A stretch of DNA of 30,630 bases from Chloroflexota bacterium. GTDB lineage: Bacteria; Chloroflexota; Anaerolineae; Caldilineales; Caldilineaceae. Every line of letters begins with the position of its first letter. Positions within the stretch are counted from its first letter, which is position 1. Below, in pieces: positions 1 to 15,199 of the stretch. Made by a program: the position numbers and the translations under genes. The notes below the pieces were generated by a model. It saw only the letters and a list, made by a program, of their open reading frames with translations. It was not told the origin of the DNA and did not search any database. Where the stretch lies: the NCBI GenBank assembly GCA_003451595.1, contig DMDA01000125.1, forward strand, positions 1,073 through 31,702. Direction: 5' to 3'.

Positions 1-1615
1 GCCACACCATTGACGCGCACTGTCAGCGTCGTCGCGGCGCCGCTGGGCGTCTTGGCCGACACGTAGGTCAGCGGCGCCTTCTTGAGCTTGAAACGCTGAT
101 GGGGCCGGCTGCCATCGCCGCTGCCCAGCGCCTCGGTCGTCGTTTCGCCGTGGGTGGCGGCGACGACGTTGGCGTAGATGGTCGTCTCGCGACGGATAAA
201 CTGCGCTGCGCCCAGCCCCTGCTCCTGCAGCACAATCGTCGTAAAGCCGGCGCCGGGGATGACCTGCTCGACAAAGACGACGGCGGCGGTCGGCAATGGA
301 TCACTCTCGCTGAGTTTGCCGCTGACGATGAGCGGCTGGCCCGGCGCCAGATCGGTAAACACACCTGCAGCCTCGATCTGCTTGCCGGTCACCACATCGA
401 AGATCGGCTCTTCAGCGGGCGTGAGTTGCTCCGCCTGGGTTAGCACCAGCGTTTGGCGGCGCTCGAACCAGCTCAGGTGCTCGGGCGTGTCAAGTTCCAG
501 GCGCGTGACCTGCCCGGTGAGGCCGAAGTTGGCGACGCCGGTGGTTTCGTTCTTCAACACCTGATAGAGTTCGACGTAGCCGGGTGTGAGCAGTGCAATC
601 CAGCTTTCCGGCACGATCTTAGGATACGCGGCGTCGAGTTCGAGCAGCGCTTGCTTGCTCTCCTTGATCTCGAAGCCGGGCCACTCTGGAGGCATCGGTG
701 TGACGTTGCCGGCGTACTCTTTCTTGACGTCAAGCGGGATTGTGCGCCAGTCTGGTGCGTTGAAACCAAAGCGTCGCGCGCGCTGGCGAAAGACGTAGAT
801 TTCTGGGTTCTTTGGTGGCTTGACCGGCGGTGCATCCGATCCCAACCCCGGCTCCCAGGTGACGATGGTGTAGCCGCCCTGTGGGTTGTCTTTGTCGGCG
901 ACCGCCTCCACGGTGAGCACGCGGCGCACGTCCCACTGTTCGTTGCCGCGCTGCTTGCGCCGCTCCTCGCCAACGAAGAGCAGGAAGTCGCCCTGCTGCA
1001 GCCGCGTGTCGATGCCAGTCAGGTAGAGGGTTTGGGCGCCTTTGCTCAAATCCTGCGGGCGAGAAAGGCGCGGTTTGATGGCGTTCCAGGCGCGACGGGC
1101 GACAAAGTCGGTCGAGGTCTCGAAGGTTTGCGGCAACTCCCCCTTTTTCACCGGGATGCTCTGCACCTGCGTTCCCGCCGGGATCGTCACCGCAGGCTGG
1201 GCAGTCGCGCTGTCGTCAAGCGTAAAGGCGAGATAGGTGGAGGCCGCCACGCCGGGTTTGAGTTCATAACCAATGGCGCGCGCCAGTTGCAGCACCGAGA
1301 GTCGCTCCGTCGCCGTGCGCAGAAAGCCCTCGTTGGCGATGCGCTCCTGGTAAAAGGTGAGTACATCGCCCAGGGTGGCGGCGGCGTCGAGCAGGGCAAG
1401 GGAGGAGTCGTCGGCTGTGCGCGTGGTCAGTGCGGCAAGCGGACGATCCCCGGTGGGCGTCTCCTGCTGTGAAAGCCGCGCGATCATACGGCGCAGCAAC
1501 GCGCCGTGGTCGCCCAGTCGGTAACGGAGGGCGCTCTGCCCCGGCGGGTTGATATGTGACGGTTCCGGCGGCGTGCGTTCGTCACAGCCACAGGGTGATT
1601 GCGTTTGGGTCTCGC

Positions 1616-1619
<4 letters not shown>
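1..1619 (-). CDS. eCIS putative baseplate assembly protein (J-like), partial
   Basis: Open on the minus strand from a GTG at 1619 to the window edge, about 539 codons without a stop; the C-terminus lies outside. The GTG overlaps the TGA of the preceding gene, as at most junctions in this operon. The N-terminal third carries the recognisable pattern of the large phage/eCIS putative baseplate assembly family: a segment like LLDAAATLGDVLTFYQERIA, then NEGFLRTATERLSVLQLA and AIGYELKPGVAASTYLAF. The last visible residues, around VRVNGV, also fit that family. It should form part of the wedge ring of the baseplate, next to its larger partner encoded just upstream. It is distinct from that partner, so the cluster encodes two J-like proteins, comparable to Afp11/Afp12. 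Family call is firm; the Afp equivalence is inferred. Confidence 0.85.
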
Positions 1620-4138
<2,519 letters not shown>

Positions 4139-4141
4139 GCC

Positions 4142-4492
4142 TTAGCTCACAATCTCCACTACCTGACGCTGCTGCGTGCGCTGGACGATGTACTGCACCG
4201 TCACGCGCAGCGTCGCCTCTTCGGACACAACATCGACCGCCTCGACGCGGATCAGCTCGCCCAGAAACTCCTGCAGCGCGCCCTGCACCATGAACTCAGT
4301 TGCCGTCGCCAGCTCCGGGCTGTTGGGCGCAAAAAGCAACTGGCGCAGTCCGGTGCCAAAGGTCGGGCGATTGACGCGCTCACCAGGTGCAGTGAAGAGC
4401 AACTGCTCGATCATCTGGCGGATGTGTGCGTCGTCATCGGACTGCGCCGTGCGTCCGCTGCCGTCGATAGCGTAGGGATAGGCAATGTTCAT
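4142..4492 (-). CDS. gp25-like baseplate wedge protein (GPW/gp25 family)
   Basis: 116 residues from ATG 4492, chosen because it forms an ATGA overlap with the PAAR gene; the reading frame stays open further upstream but only through that neighbour. The order of motifs is that of the gp25/GPW family: DIRQMIEQLL-like helix (here DAHIRQMIEQLLFTAPGERV), then NRPTFGTGLRQLLF, then a helix ending in EFLGELIRVEAVDV and a closing beta hairpin rich in V and T. gp25 homologues are lysozyme-fold wedge proteins that anchor the first sheath ring to the baseplate in T4, T6SS (TssE) and eCIS (Afp9). Size matches the family. High confidence. Confidence 0.93.
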   Translation of the reverse strand: MNIAYPYAIDGSGRTAQSDDDAHIRQMIEQLLFTAPGERVNRPTFGTGLRQLLFAPNSPELATATEFMVQGALQEFLGELIRVEAVDVVSEEATLRVTVQYIVQRTQQRQVVEIVS

Positions 4493-4811
4493 CACGTCCC
4501 CCTGACCCGCACCTGGGTCGCGATAATGCTGACCGGCGTGCCGTTGGGAATGCACGTCGCCTGGCTGTCTTGCAAGAGCACTGGTGCGCCGCCGGCGAAG
4601 ACGCGCATTGCGCCCACGATCCACTGCGCAGTGACGCAGGGCATCGGTCCGCCCGGCGTCGTGAAAGGACAGCCTGCCACCATATGCGGTGCGCTCAGCG
4701 TCACCACCGGCTGACCGCCGACGAGCACGCGCGGGTTGGGTGCGGTCGGCTGCGCCTGACCGCCGTGTACACAAAGGATCGTGGCGCCGACGTGCAACAC
4801 AAAGCCCGGCA

Positions 4812-4812
<1 letters not shown>
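4492..4812 (-). CDS. PAAR-like spike tip protein
   Basis: 106 residues from ATG 4812, which overlaps the gpV-like gene stop by ATGA. The sequence is glycine- and proline-rich with short beta repeats: VLHVGATILCVHGG, PNPRVLVGGQPV, APHMVAGCPFTTPGG and TAQWIVGAMRVFAGGAPV. Cysteines and histidines (C and H near the start, H and C in the middle, C near the end) could bind a metal at the tip, as in PAAR proteins. Position directly after the gpV-like spike gene supports the role of the sharp cone capping the spike (Afp10-like). No toxin extension is fused to it. Family call from pattern and position; the metal ligands are inferred. Confidence 0.8.
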
Positions 4813-5309
<497 letters not shown>

Positions 5310-5325
5310 TGTGAATCCTTTCAGG

Positions 5326-5503
5326 AGGAGATTGGGAGATTGGGAGATTAGGAGATTAGGAGATTGGGAGATTAGGAGATTGGGAGATTGGAGATTGGAG
5401 ATTGCATGAAGCCAATCTCTAATCTCCAATCTCCAATCTCCTAATCTCTCACTCTCTCAATCTCTCACTCTCTCACTCTCTCACTCTCTCACTCTCTCAC
5501 TCT
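5326..5503. repeat. GGAGATT inverted repeat with CTCTCTCA tandem tract
   Basis: Left half is a tandem of GGAGATTGGGAGATTA-like units (5326-5404). After a loop of about 7 bases the complementary units follow (CAATCTCTAATCTCC, from about 5412 to 5450), then roughly seven copies of an 8-base unit close to CTCTCTCA up to the stop codon of the gpD-like gene. The arms can pair into a long hairpin in either transcript strand. Related, shorter elements lie at 6665-6752 and 15200-15288 in the same operon. Confidence 0.9.
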
Positions 5504-6649
<1,146 letters not shown>

Positions 6650-6664
6650 TGGTTTATGCGAATA

Positions 6665-6752
6665 GGAGATTTAGAGATTGGAGATTGGAGATTCGTCGCT
6701 GGACTGCTACATCTCACGCCAGCTCCCCCAATCTCTCAATCTCACAATCTCC
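6665..6752. repeat. GGAGATT inverted repeat, second copy
   Basis: Left arm with GGAGATTTAGAGATTGGAGATT-type units at 6665-6693, a spacer of about 30 bases, then complementary units (CAATCTCTCAATCTCACAATCT region) at 6724-6752. It sits between the LysM/tail-X-like gene and the gpD-like gene, just before a start codon that lacks a clear ribosome binding site. Confidence 0.85.
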
Positions 6753-6766
6753 AAGCTCGAATTTTC

Positions 6767-7057
6767 TCAGATACTGGGCGCCGGAATCCGCACGCGATTT
6801 CCCGGCGTCGCTGTCAGGTCGAATGGATTCAGGGCCACGTTGGCGTCGCCGATGCGCCAGAACTGCTCCGCCGCGCCGATGGTGCGCGCGGTGATCAAGT
6901 CGAGGCGGTCGGGATCGCTGACCGTCACCTCGGCGACGATCTGCTGCGTGTCGAGCGACGGCAAGAAGCGGCGGCGCACGTAGGTCACGATGCGGCCATC
7001 GGCGGTCGTCAGCGTGGCCGTGTCGAGATTGGCGTAGCGACTGGTGTAATCGAACAT
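6767..7057 (-). CDS. small LysM/tail-protein-X-like baseplate protein
   Basis: 96 residues from ATG 7057, with GAGG about 10 bases upstream. Contains YANLDTATLTTADGRIVTYV, then DLITARTIGAAEQFWRIGDA and a C-terminal PGNRVRIPAPSI. A short domain that ends in a proline-terminated 'G..VRIP' strand after 'FWRIGDAN' is what is seen in LysM, phage tail protein X and gp53-like segments of tail operons. In Afp7 the equivalent region is fused to the CIS tube domain encoded just upstream; here the two are separate genes. It likely joins the tube end or hub region. Fold assignment is by pattern only. Confidence 0.7.
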   Translation of the reverse strand: MFDYTSRYANLDTATLTTADGRIVTYVRRRFLPSLDTQQIVAEVTVSDPDRLDLITARTIGAAEQFWRIGDANVALNPFDLTATPGNRVRIPAPSI

Positions 7058-7076
7058 GGTCTCGTTCCTCCTCTTC

Positions 7077-7727
<651 letters not shown>

Positions 7728-7797
7728 AAAGGCTCATTCTCCTGAATCAGCATAGACTGACAGTTAGGCAGTTCGCCCACCTACCTCTTAAGATTAT

Positions 7798-9839
<2,042 letters not shown>

Positions 9840-9843
<4 letters not shown>

Positions 9844-10130
9844 CGGTTCAAACTCCTGTACACCGCCTGCGCAATCTGCGCGCCAAGCTGCTCCATGCCT
9901 CCGGTGGGGGAGATGTGGCTGTGCGCCAGGCACCCGGCATCCATCGCCTCGATCTCCCCGCTGCGCTGGAGTTGGGCAGGTGCGTCGCTGGTGCTCAGCA
10001 AGTGAGTCAACTGACGCTCGATCTCAGCGCGCAAGGCTTGCTGCGCGCGCGCGGACAGGGCGCCGACCGCACGTGCATCGAGGATCAATTCGTCGATGGC
10101 AAGTTCGATCTGCGCCGGCTTCATGCCCAT
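9840..10130 (-). CDS. small conserved eCIS protein of unknown function
   Basis: 96 residues. ATG 10130 is preferred over ATG 10124 because AGGAGG lies 7 bases before it; the gene overlaps the ATPase end by 10 bases. The N-terminus (KPAQIELAIDELILDA) and middle (ALRAEIERQLTHLL) are amphipathic helices; the C-terminus (LGAQIAQAVYRSL) resembles the end of small proteins often found just before DUF4157 genes in eCIS loci. No signal peptide or catalytic motif is visible. It may be a chaperone or adaptor for the DUF4157 protein whose gene is coupled to it by ATGA. Function is inferred from position only. Confidence 0.75.
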
Positions 10131-12118
10131 CCGCGCACCTCCTCGTTGGTCAGCGTCTTCTCGATCTTGGCGTATTCCCCATGCGCTGCGCGCAGGATAT
10201 GGCGCATTATCACCGGCGACTCCTCCTCTGCGGCCAGGAAGGCGGCGGCCAGCGCAATGTTGCGAATGTTCCCACCCGTCACATTGAGCTGCGCCAGTTT
10301 CTCCGGCTCCAGGTGCTGCGTCGGCGTCTGCGATGGGAAAATCCGCCGCCAGATCGCAGCGCGCTGCGTTGCATCGGGGAAGGGGAAATGCACGACAAAC
10401 CGGATGCGGCGCAGAAAGGCGGTGTCCAGCGCGCTCTTCATGTTCGTCGTCAGGATCGCCAGCCCGCTGTACGCCTCCATGCGTTGGAGCAGATAGCTCA
10501 CTTCGATATTGGCGTAGCGATCGTGGCTGTCCTTGACCTCGCTGCGCTTGCCAAAGATGGCGTCCGCTTCGTCGAAAAGCAGGATCGCCCCACCTTCCTC
10601 AGCAGCGTCGAAGACGCGGCGCAGGTTCTTTTCTGTCTCGCCGATGTATTTGCTGACAACCTGGCTGAGGTCGATCTTGTAGAGATCGAGGGCAAGCTCA
10701 TTCGCCAGCACTTCGGCGGCCATGGTCTTGCCGGTGCCGCTGGCGCCTGCAAAGAGCACACTGATCCCCAGCCCGCGATTCGAGCGTGCGCCAAAGCCCC
10801 AGCGCCCGTAGACGGTGGCGCGCTGGCGCACCTGCAGCGCAATCTCGCGCAGCGTGGCGATTTGCACAGCGGGCAGCACCAGATCGTCCCACGTGGCGAT
10901 AGCGTGAATGCGCTGCGCCAGGTCGTCGAGGCGTGGGCGCGCCTGGGTGCGACAGGCGTCCCAGAGCGTCCGCTCCAGTGTGCGCGCCTGTTGTGGCGCA
11001 TAGCGTGCATCATGCGCCGCCGGAGCGACGCTGGCGCAGATTGCCCGAATCGCCGGCGCGTTCAGGTTAAACTGGGCGACGACGCGGTCGAGATGGCCGT
11101 TGAGCAGCGGTGCAGCCTGTCCCAGCATCTGCTCCCAAAGAGCATGTTGTTCATGCGCCGCCGGCTTCTCGACATCGAAGCTGACGACGACGCGCCGCGC
11201 CAGTTGTCGCCGCTCTTGGGTGCACAGAAAGAGCGCTCCGCCTACGCGTTCGGCAAAGCGCGCCACCGCCGACCAATGGACAGCGTCCTGTGGTTCGAGC
11301 GCGTCGTCATCCAACACCAGCGCGGCCCCGCTCAACACCGCCTCGCGCTGCCAGAGTCGCATCAACGCGTCGAGATCGTGGGGCGTGGAAGGCAACGCCG
11401 CCGTCGGCATCCGATACGGCGCCACGCCCAATCGATCGCACACAGAGGCGACGATTGAACGTCTGGTGTGGCTGTCGCCGCCGACCAGCTGCACAACGGG
11501 CAACTCGCTCTGCCGCTGCGCCGCCTGCGCCAATACATCGGTGATCGCAGAGGCCAGCGCCATCTGCGACGGCAGCAGATCGTCGGCCGGTGGCTCTTGT
11601 GCGACATATCCGGCCAGGTGTTCGTCGAGATGCTGCACGCCGGCCAGAAAGTGCAGGATACGTTCATCGATGCGCAGCGGGCTGGCGACCAGCGACGCCC
11701 CACTGCCGACTTCGATCAGCCGCCAATAGCGCAACGCTGCACCGGGCGACAGCGCGCTCCAGTGAGCGTTGGGCAGCGCGGCCAACGCCAGTGCAAAGGT
11801 TGGATAGGGACGCGCGGAGTCGTTTTGGGCGCGGGCGCACAGCTCGGCCACTGCGCCGTCCAGCTCCATCCCTGCACACAACAGCAGGATGCCGACCTCA
11901 AAGGACGAAAGGTTGAAGGTGTCGACGATGCGGTTGAGCGCAAATTCACCCTCTCGCGCATGCGTCCACATCTCAGCGGGTGTGTGCACTGTCTCGCCGG
12001 CGCAGCGTCGCACGTGCGCCAGAACATGCGCCAGGGCGTCCATCAGGTATTGTTGGTTGGCGGCATACCACGGCTCAACCGTGGCAATGCGGTCGATTAC
12101 GCCTGACATTCCGGACAT
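10121..12118 (-). CDS. AAA+ ATPase of the contractile injection system (Afp15-type)
   Basis: 665 residues from ATG 12118. The C-terminal AAA+ module is complete: Walker A GASGTGKT (458-465), the VSKYIGETEKNL pore-loop region, Walker B LLFDEAD (513-519), the sensor region ILTTN and arginine-finger candidates LRRIRF (569-574). The middle (about 205-315) looks like a second, degenerate ATPase module: VVQLVGGDSHTRRS in place of a P-loop and ALVLDDD in place of Walker B. The N-terminal 200 residues are helical. Afp15/Cis15 ATPases are conserved in eCIS loci and needed for particle assembly, possibly for DUF4157 or cap protein handling. It lies directly after the terminator-protein gene. High confidence. 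Confidence 0.92.
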   Translation of the reverse strand: MSGMSGVIDRIATVEPWYAANQQYLMDALAHVLAHVRRCAGETVHTPAEMWTHAREGEFALNRIVDTFNLSSFEVGILLLCAGMELDGAVAELCARAQNDSARPYPTFALALAALPNAHWSALSPGAALRYWRLIEVGSGASLVASPLRIDERILHFLAGVQHLDEHLAGYVAQEPPADDLLPSQMALASAITDVLAQAAQRQSELPVVQLVGGDSHTRRSIVASVCDRLGVAPYRMPTAALPSTPHDLDALMRLWQREAVLSGAALVLDDDALEPQDAVHWSAVARFAERVGGALFLCTQERRQLARRVVVSFDVEKPAAHEQHALWEQMLGQAAPLLNGHLDRVVAQFNLNAPAIRAICASVAPAAHDARYAPQQARTLERTLWDACRTQARPRLDDLAQRIHAIATWDDLVLPAVQIATLREIALQVRQRATVYGRWGFGARSNRGLGISVLFAGASGTGKTMAAEVLANELALDLYKIDLSQVVSKYIGETEKNLRRVFDAAEEGGAILLFDEADAIFGKRSEVKDSHDRYANIEVSYLLQRMEAYSGLAILTTNMKSALDTAFLRRIRFVVHFPFPDATQRAAIWRRIFPSQTPTQHLEPEKLAQLNVTGGNIRNIALAAAFLAAEEESPVIMRHILRAAHGEYAKIEKTLTNEEVRGWA
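10138..10143 (-). promoter_or_regulatory. ribosome binding site deciding the start at 10130
   Basis: Perfect AGGAGG on the minus strand, 7 bases before ATG 10130, inside the end of the ATPase gene. It favours this ATG over the one at 10124. Confidence 0.75.
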
Positions 12119-12121
12119 TGC

Positions 12122-13483
12122 TCATCCATATTTTTCGACAAAATATTGCTCCACCCGGTCGCGTTCGCCGTCGTTCAACGCGCGATCGTAGAGCACGATC
12201 TCGGCAAGTTCGCCGCGAAAAAGGTCGGCGCCGATGGCGCCGTTGAAAGTCGTCGCCTGCGACGGTGCGCCTACGAACCCGAAGCGCGTTGCGCCACTGC
12301 CCACATTCTGACCGGGATGCGCATTGGCTGCGGCGACCAGAATGCCGTCGACGAAGAGTTGTTTGGTGACGGTTGCGCCGGCCGTAAAGCGTGCGCAAAG
12401 GAGTCGCCAGCGCCCATCGGCAAAGGAGCCTGGCGAGTCCAGATCGTGGGTTGCGCCAGCCTGCGGCTGGGTGCTCCAACGGGCGCGTCCAGCGTTCCCG
12501 CCGCCGGTCAGGTCCAACGACCAATAGGCGTTGCGGTCGAAGCTGATGAGGCTCTGCGCCTGCGGTAAGGTCGTGCGCAGCAACGCAAAGAGCGTCAGGC
12601 CATCGATGGCGCCAGCGCTCGCATAGTTGAGCTGCTCAATGGCGAGATAGTCATCCGCGCCATCGAAGCGCACCGCCGGCTTGCTGGCCACGGCGCCGCG
12701 CACCAGCCGTGGCTGCCGCGCCGCCGCCGGTTGCACAGCGTGACGATTATTGTCGCTCTGGTCGCGCCACTGACTGATTGCGCCCGCCGCATCGTAGGTA
12801 ATATCGGCGTCCCCGCGCAGCCAGAGCTGTAGCCCGGTCAGCGTGTCGGGGACGGCGGGCGCAGGCGGCGTCACGCTGGGGAAGACATGGATCGCCGGCG
12901 TCACCACGGGCTGCACCATCGAGGGCTGGCTGTCAGCAGCAATCAACACCACCGATGCGTCATATGCCATCGACAGCGTGTAGGGCGTCTGAAAGAGCAC
13001 CGACCAAAGCTTCGAGAGTTCCTCCAACGTCAGCGACTGCGGCGTCAGCTTGACCGTCTCGATCTCGTCGGCCAGGTCTGCGCCGGCAAGGAACGCGTTG
13101 GCGGCGATGGCGCTGCGAATCTCCTGACGTGAGAGGATTGGACGGGTGTGCAGCGCCCGCACCGCGCTGCCCAAAATGCGCTGCGGTTCAAGTTGTGTTT
13201 CGTCGCCATAGAACGTCAGCAGATAGTGCAGGTCAAGCGCAATCTGCGGGCGCTGATGCAGACTGCCGTCAGGCCGGCGCGTGGGTAGGTCTTGGTTGCG
13301 CCACGCTGCGTTGGGTGTCACCTGATACAGAAAGATATTGAGACCCACCTCCGGCACGCCGCTGTTGGGGCCGTCGGGGCGCACGGCGGTGACAACGGCG
13401 TTGCCCACATCCGCGCCGACTGCGCCTTGTAGATAGCGCACCAGGCTGGCGGTGACGGTGGCAATGGCAAGATGGTTGCTCAT
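12122..13483 (-). CDS. DUF4255 (Afp16/Pvc16-type) tail terminator fused to a LamG-like domain
   Basis: 453 residues from ATG 13483 (ATGA overlap with the previous gene). Residues 5-185 are the Pvc16/DUF4255 domain: IATVTASLVRYLQGAV, VGLNIFLYQVTPNAAWRNQD, LDLHYLLTFYGDETQLEPQR, ILGSAVRALH. A Pro-rich linker (about 186-213) leads to a concanavalin/LamG-like domain (about 214-453): LQLWLRGDADI, ISQWRDQSDN, PAVRFDGADDYLAI, LTLFALLRT, FVDGILVAAA and a closing IVLYDRALNDGERDRVEQYF. Afp16 caps the sheath-tube at the end opposite the baseplate. The usual protein is about 200-300 residues, so the lectin-like half is an addition that could display or anchor the distal end. Domain calls are firm; the role of the fusion is inferred. 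Confidence 0.9.
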   Translation of the reverse strand: MSNHLAIATVTASLVRYLQGAVGADVGNAVVTAVRPDGPNSGVPEVGLNIFLYQVTPNAAWRNQDLPTRRPDGSLHQRPQIALDLHYLLTFYGDETQLEPQRILGSAVRALHTRPILSRQEIRSAIAANAFLAGADLADEIETVKLTPQSLTLEELSKLWSVLFQTPYTLSMAYDASVVLIAADSQPSMVQPVVTPAIHVFPSVTPPAPAVPDTLTGLQLWLRGDADITYDAAGAISQWRDQSDNNRHAVQPAAARQPRLVRGAVASKPAVRFDGADDYLAIEQLNYASAGAIDGLTLFALLRTTLPQAQSLISFDRNAYWSLDLTGGGNAGRARWSTQPQAGATHDLDSPGSFADGRWRLLCARFTAGATVTKQLFVDGILVAAANAHPGQNVGSGATRFGFVGAPSQATTFNGAIGADLFRGELAEIVLYDRALNDGERDRVEQYFVEKYG

Positions 13484-14454
13484 TTGCCGCCCCCATCGCG
13501 CCCCTGCAAGTATTGGTCAAGCGACAGCTTCGGCGCGACTGGCTGGTGCGCTGGCGCTGCCGTCGAGAGCGTCGTTCTGGCTGGTTCAGCCTTGATGACG
13601 ATGCGCCCGATCGTTACGCGTATGATCGGCGCCGGGGCTGTCTCACTGTCCGATGAGATGACCGACGGCGGTTGCAGTGGAGCGGGCGGCCCCCCGCGCG
13701 CCCGTTGCGCCGGGTGCTCGGCGGCGACTCTAGCTGCGAACGCGGCGCGCGGCGCTACCGGTGCGGCAGGCGCTGTTTGTCTAGCAGAGGATGCAGGCAG
13801 CGCGGGCAGATCGGTCATGCCCCGTTCCGCATGCGGTGGCGCTAAGGAGGGCGCAGTACGCGCCTGCAATGCCTCTGGTGTGCGCTGGGGAGCCTGCACA
13901 TAAGGCAGTGGCGACGTCGGCGTCGTCACTGGACTGGCTGCTGGCTGCCAGGTCACAGCATGTTGTGGGGAGGCCTGAAGTGGAGCGGCAGCCGATCCTT
14001 GCTCACGAGGCGGGTCCATGCTGGCGTTGGCTGCATCGGCCAGGCGCACCCCGCCACGCGCGGCGTCCAGCGTCTGCGCGGCGCGGCGGTCCTGTAGTGA
14101 CAGACCTGGTTGTGACATCGTCGCAGCGCTGGGCGGCGCGGCATGGTCAGGGGAAGCGCTCTGCGCTGGTCGCACTGTGGGATTGACCAGTGCCGTTGGA
14201 CGCGGTGTCATTGCCGCCGCTGTGGTTGTCGGCGCCATCGTCGCCGCCAGCGCGCCGGCCGGCTGAGTGGCTGACGCCGCCTGATCTGTTATCTCCGGTG
14301 GTGTGAGCGGCGTCGCATCGATCCCTTGCAACCCGACTGCCAACGGCGGCGTCAGTGGCTCAAATTGGGCTACAGGTCGCGGCTGCATCACTGGAGCGGC
14401 GCCATAAGCTGTAGCTACAAGTCGCGTCAGGAAATCGGACATAGCGAATCCCAT
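13480..14454 (-). CDS. Pro/Ala-rich disordered eCIS protein with conserved-looking C-terminus
   Basis: 324 residues from ATG 14454; an internal ATG at 14442 (giving MSDFLTRLV) is an alternative. A short N-terminal helix (DFLTRLVATAYGAAPVMQPR) is followed by more than 200 residues of Ala, Pro, Thr, Gln and Ser with no predicted fold. Order returns at the C-terminus: APIIRVTIGRIVIKAEPA and, at the very end, KLSLDQYLQGRDGGGK. This layout of a helix, a long flexible linker and a 'VTIGRI..A' strand plus 'SLDQYL' tail recalls unnamed proteins in other eCIS loci. Placed between the two-CxxC protein and the terminator protein, it could be a flexible connector. It is too short and too disordered for an ordinary coiled-coil tape measure. 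Function unknown. Confidence 0.75.
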   Translation of the reverse strand: MGFAMSDFLTRLVATAYGAAPVMQPRPVAQFEPLTPPLAVGLQGIDATPLTPPEITDQAASATQPAGALAATMAPTTTAAAMTPRPTALVNPTVRPAQSASPDHAAPPSAATMSQPGLSLQDRRAAQTLDAARGGVRLADAANASMDPPREQGSAAAPLQASPQHAVTWQPAASPVTTPTSPLPYVQAPQRTPEALQARTAPSLAPPHAERGMTDLPALPASSARQTAPAAPVAPRAAFAARVAAEHPAQRARGGPPAPLQPPSVISSDSETAPAPIIRVTIGRIVIKAEPARTTLSTAAPAHQPVAPKLSLDQYLQGRDGGGK

Positions 14455-14457
14455 TGA

Positions 14458-15168
14458 TTATCCATAAGCCATCTGCAAATAGGTTTGCCTTCGCCTGGGC
14501 GACAGTCTCAGGATTTCGTCCTCGCGCCAGCCGTAGGCGCGCGCCAGCAGGTGAACCTCCTGCAAGGTGCGCTGCGCCCAGTGCGTCACCTCGCGCCAGA
14601 CAAAGGTTGTCACGTCGAGGATGGCTGACCAGACGTGACCGCAGTGTGGGCAGGCGCCGCTCAGCTCGATGAGCGCCAGAGGATCGGCAGCTTCCATAGC
14701 TGCGCTCGCGGTCGCAAGCGCAGCAGGCGTCAATGTAGCCGGCGTCGCCACCAGACAGCGTTGCGCCAACAACAGGCTGGCTTCCTCCACCGTGGCGGCG
14801 TTGCCGACGGCGATCAGGTCGCCTGTAGTCGGCAGCCGAAAGGTGAGCACGGCGCCGTCGTGATTGACCTCCAGCGACGTTGCAGGTGGGTCGTTGCCCT
14901 GGCGCAGACTGTCGACGTCGATCGTTGCCTCGACTACGCCGGTGCAGGCCGGGCAGGTAGTCACTGCGGTGAGCGACGGTCCAAAATGCCATTGGTGCAG
15001 CGTCAGCAAGCGAGCATGGAAGTCACCGAGAGGAGTCGCCATCAGCGCCGTCAGGGACGCATCCGGGCAAGCTGCGGCCAGCAGCGCCACCCCTTGCCAG
15101 AGCGGTGGGCGCTGCCAGTTTTCCTCCCAGACTGTGAGCAGTTCCGGCGCAGACAATGGTCGCATCAT
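14458..15168 (-). CDS. baseplate-type protein with two CxxC motifs (T4 baseplate/assembly-like)
   Basis: 236 residues from ATG 15168 (a second ATG at 15165). Two CxxC pairs, CPAC at 72-75 and CPHC at 173-176, can form one zinc site. Other recognisable parts are RLPTTGDLIAVGNA (111-124) and the C-terminal YGWREDEILRLSPRRRQTYL. The latter resembles the helical end of tail-assembly chaperone and T4 baseplate (gp26/gp51-like) proteins that follow tube genes. The position after the tube gene fits an assembly chaperone or baseplate hub factor. No Shine-Dalgarno is visible, and the gap before it is occupied by a GGAGATT repeat. Family call is moderate; function inferred from position. Confidence 0.75.
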   Translation of the reverse strand: MMRPLSAPELLTVWEENWQRPPLWQGVALLAAACPDASLTALMATPLGDFHARLLTLHQWHFGPSLTAVTTCPACTGVVEATIDVDSLRQGNDPPATSLEVNHDGAVLTFRLPTTGDLIAVGNAATVEEASLLLAQRCLVATPATLTPAALATASAAMEAADPLALIELSGACPHCGHVWSAILDVTTFVWREVTHWAQRTLQEVHLLARAYGWREDEILRLSPRRRQTYLQMAYG

Positions 15169-15199
15169 CGTGATTGGCAGTTGTTCAGGCCGAAGCTAA

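Noticed and set aside
453..1472. Long plus-strand open frame of 339 codons
   Set aside because: Antisense to the J-like baseplate gene; Arg/Gly/Leu-rich translation typical of the shadow of a GC-rich gene.
5326..5503. Regular short repeats that might suggest a CRISPR array
   Set aside because: Units are 8-15 bases, have no unique spacers of constant length, and form a hairpin; no cas genes are nearby.
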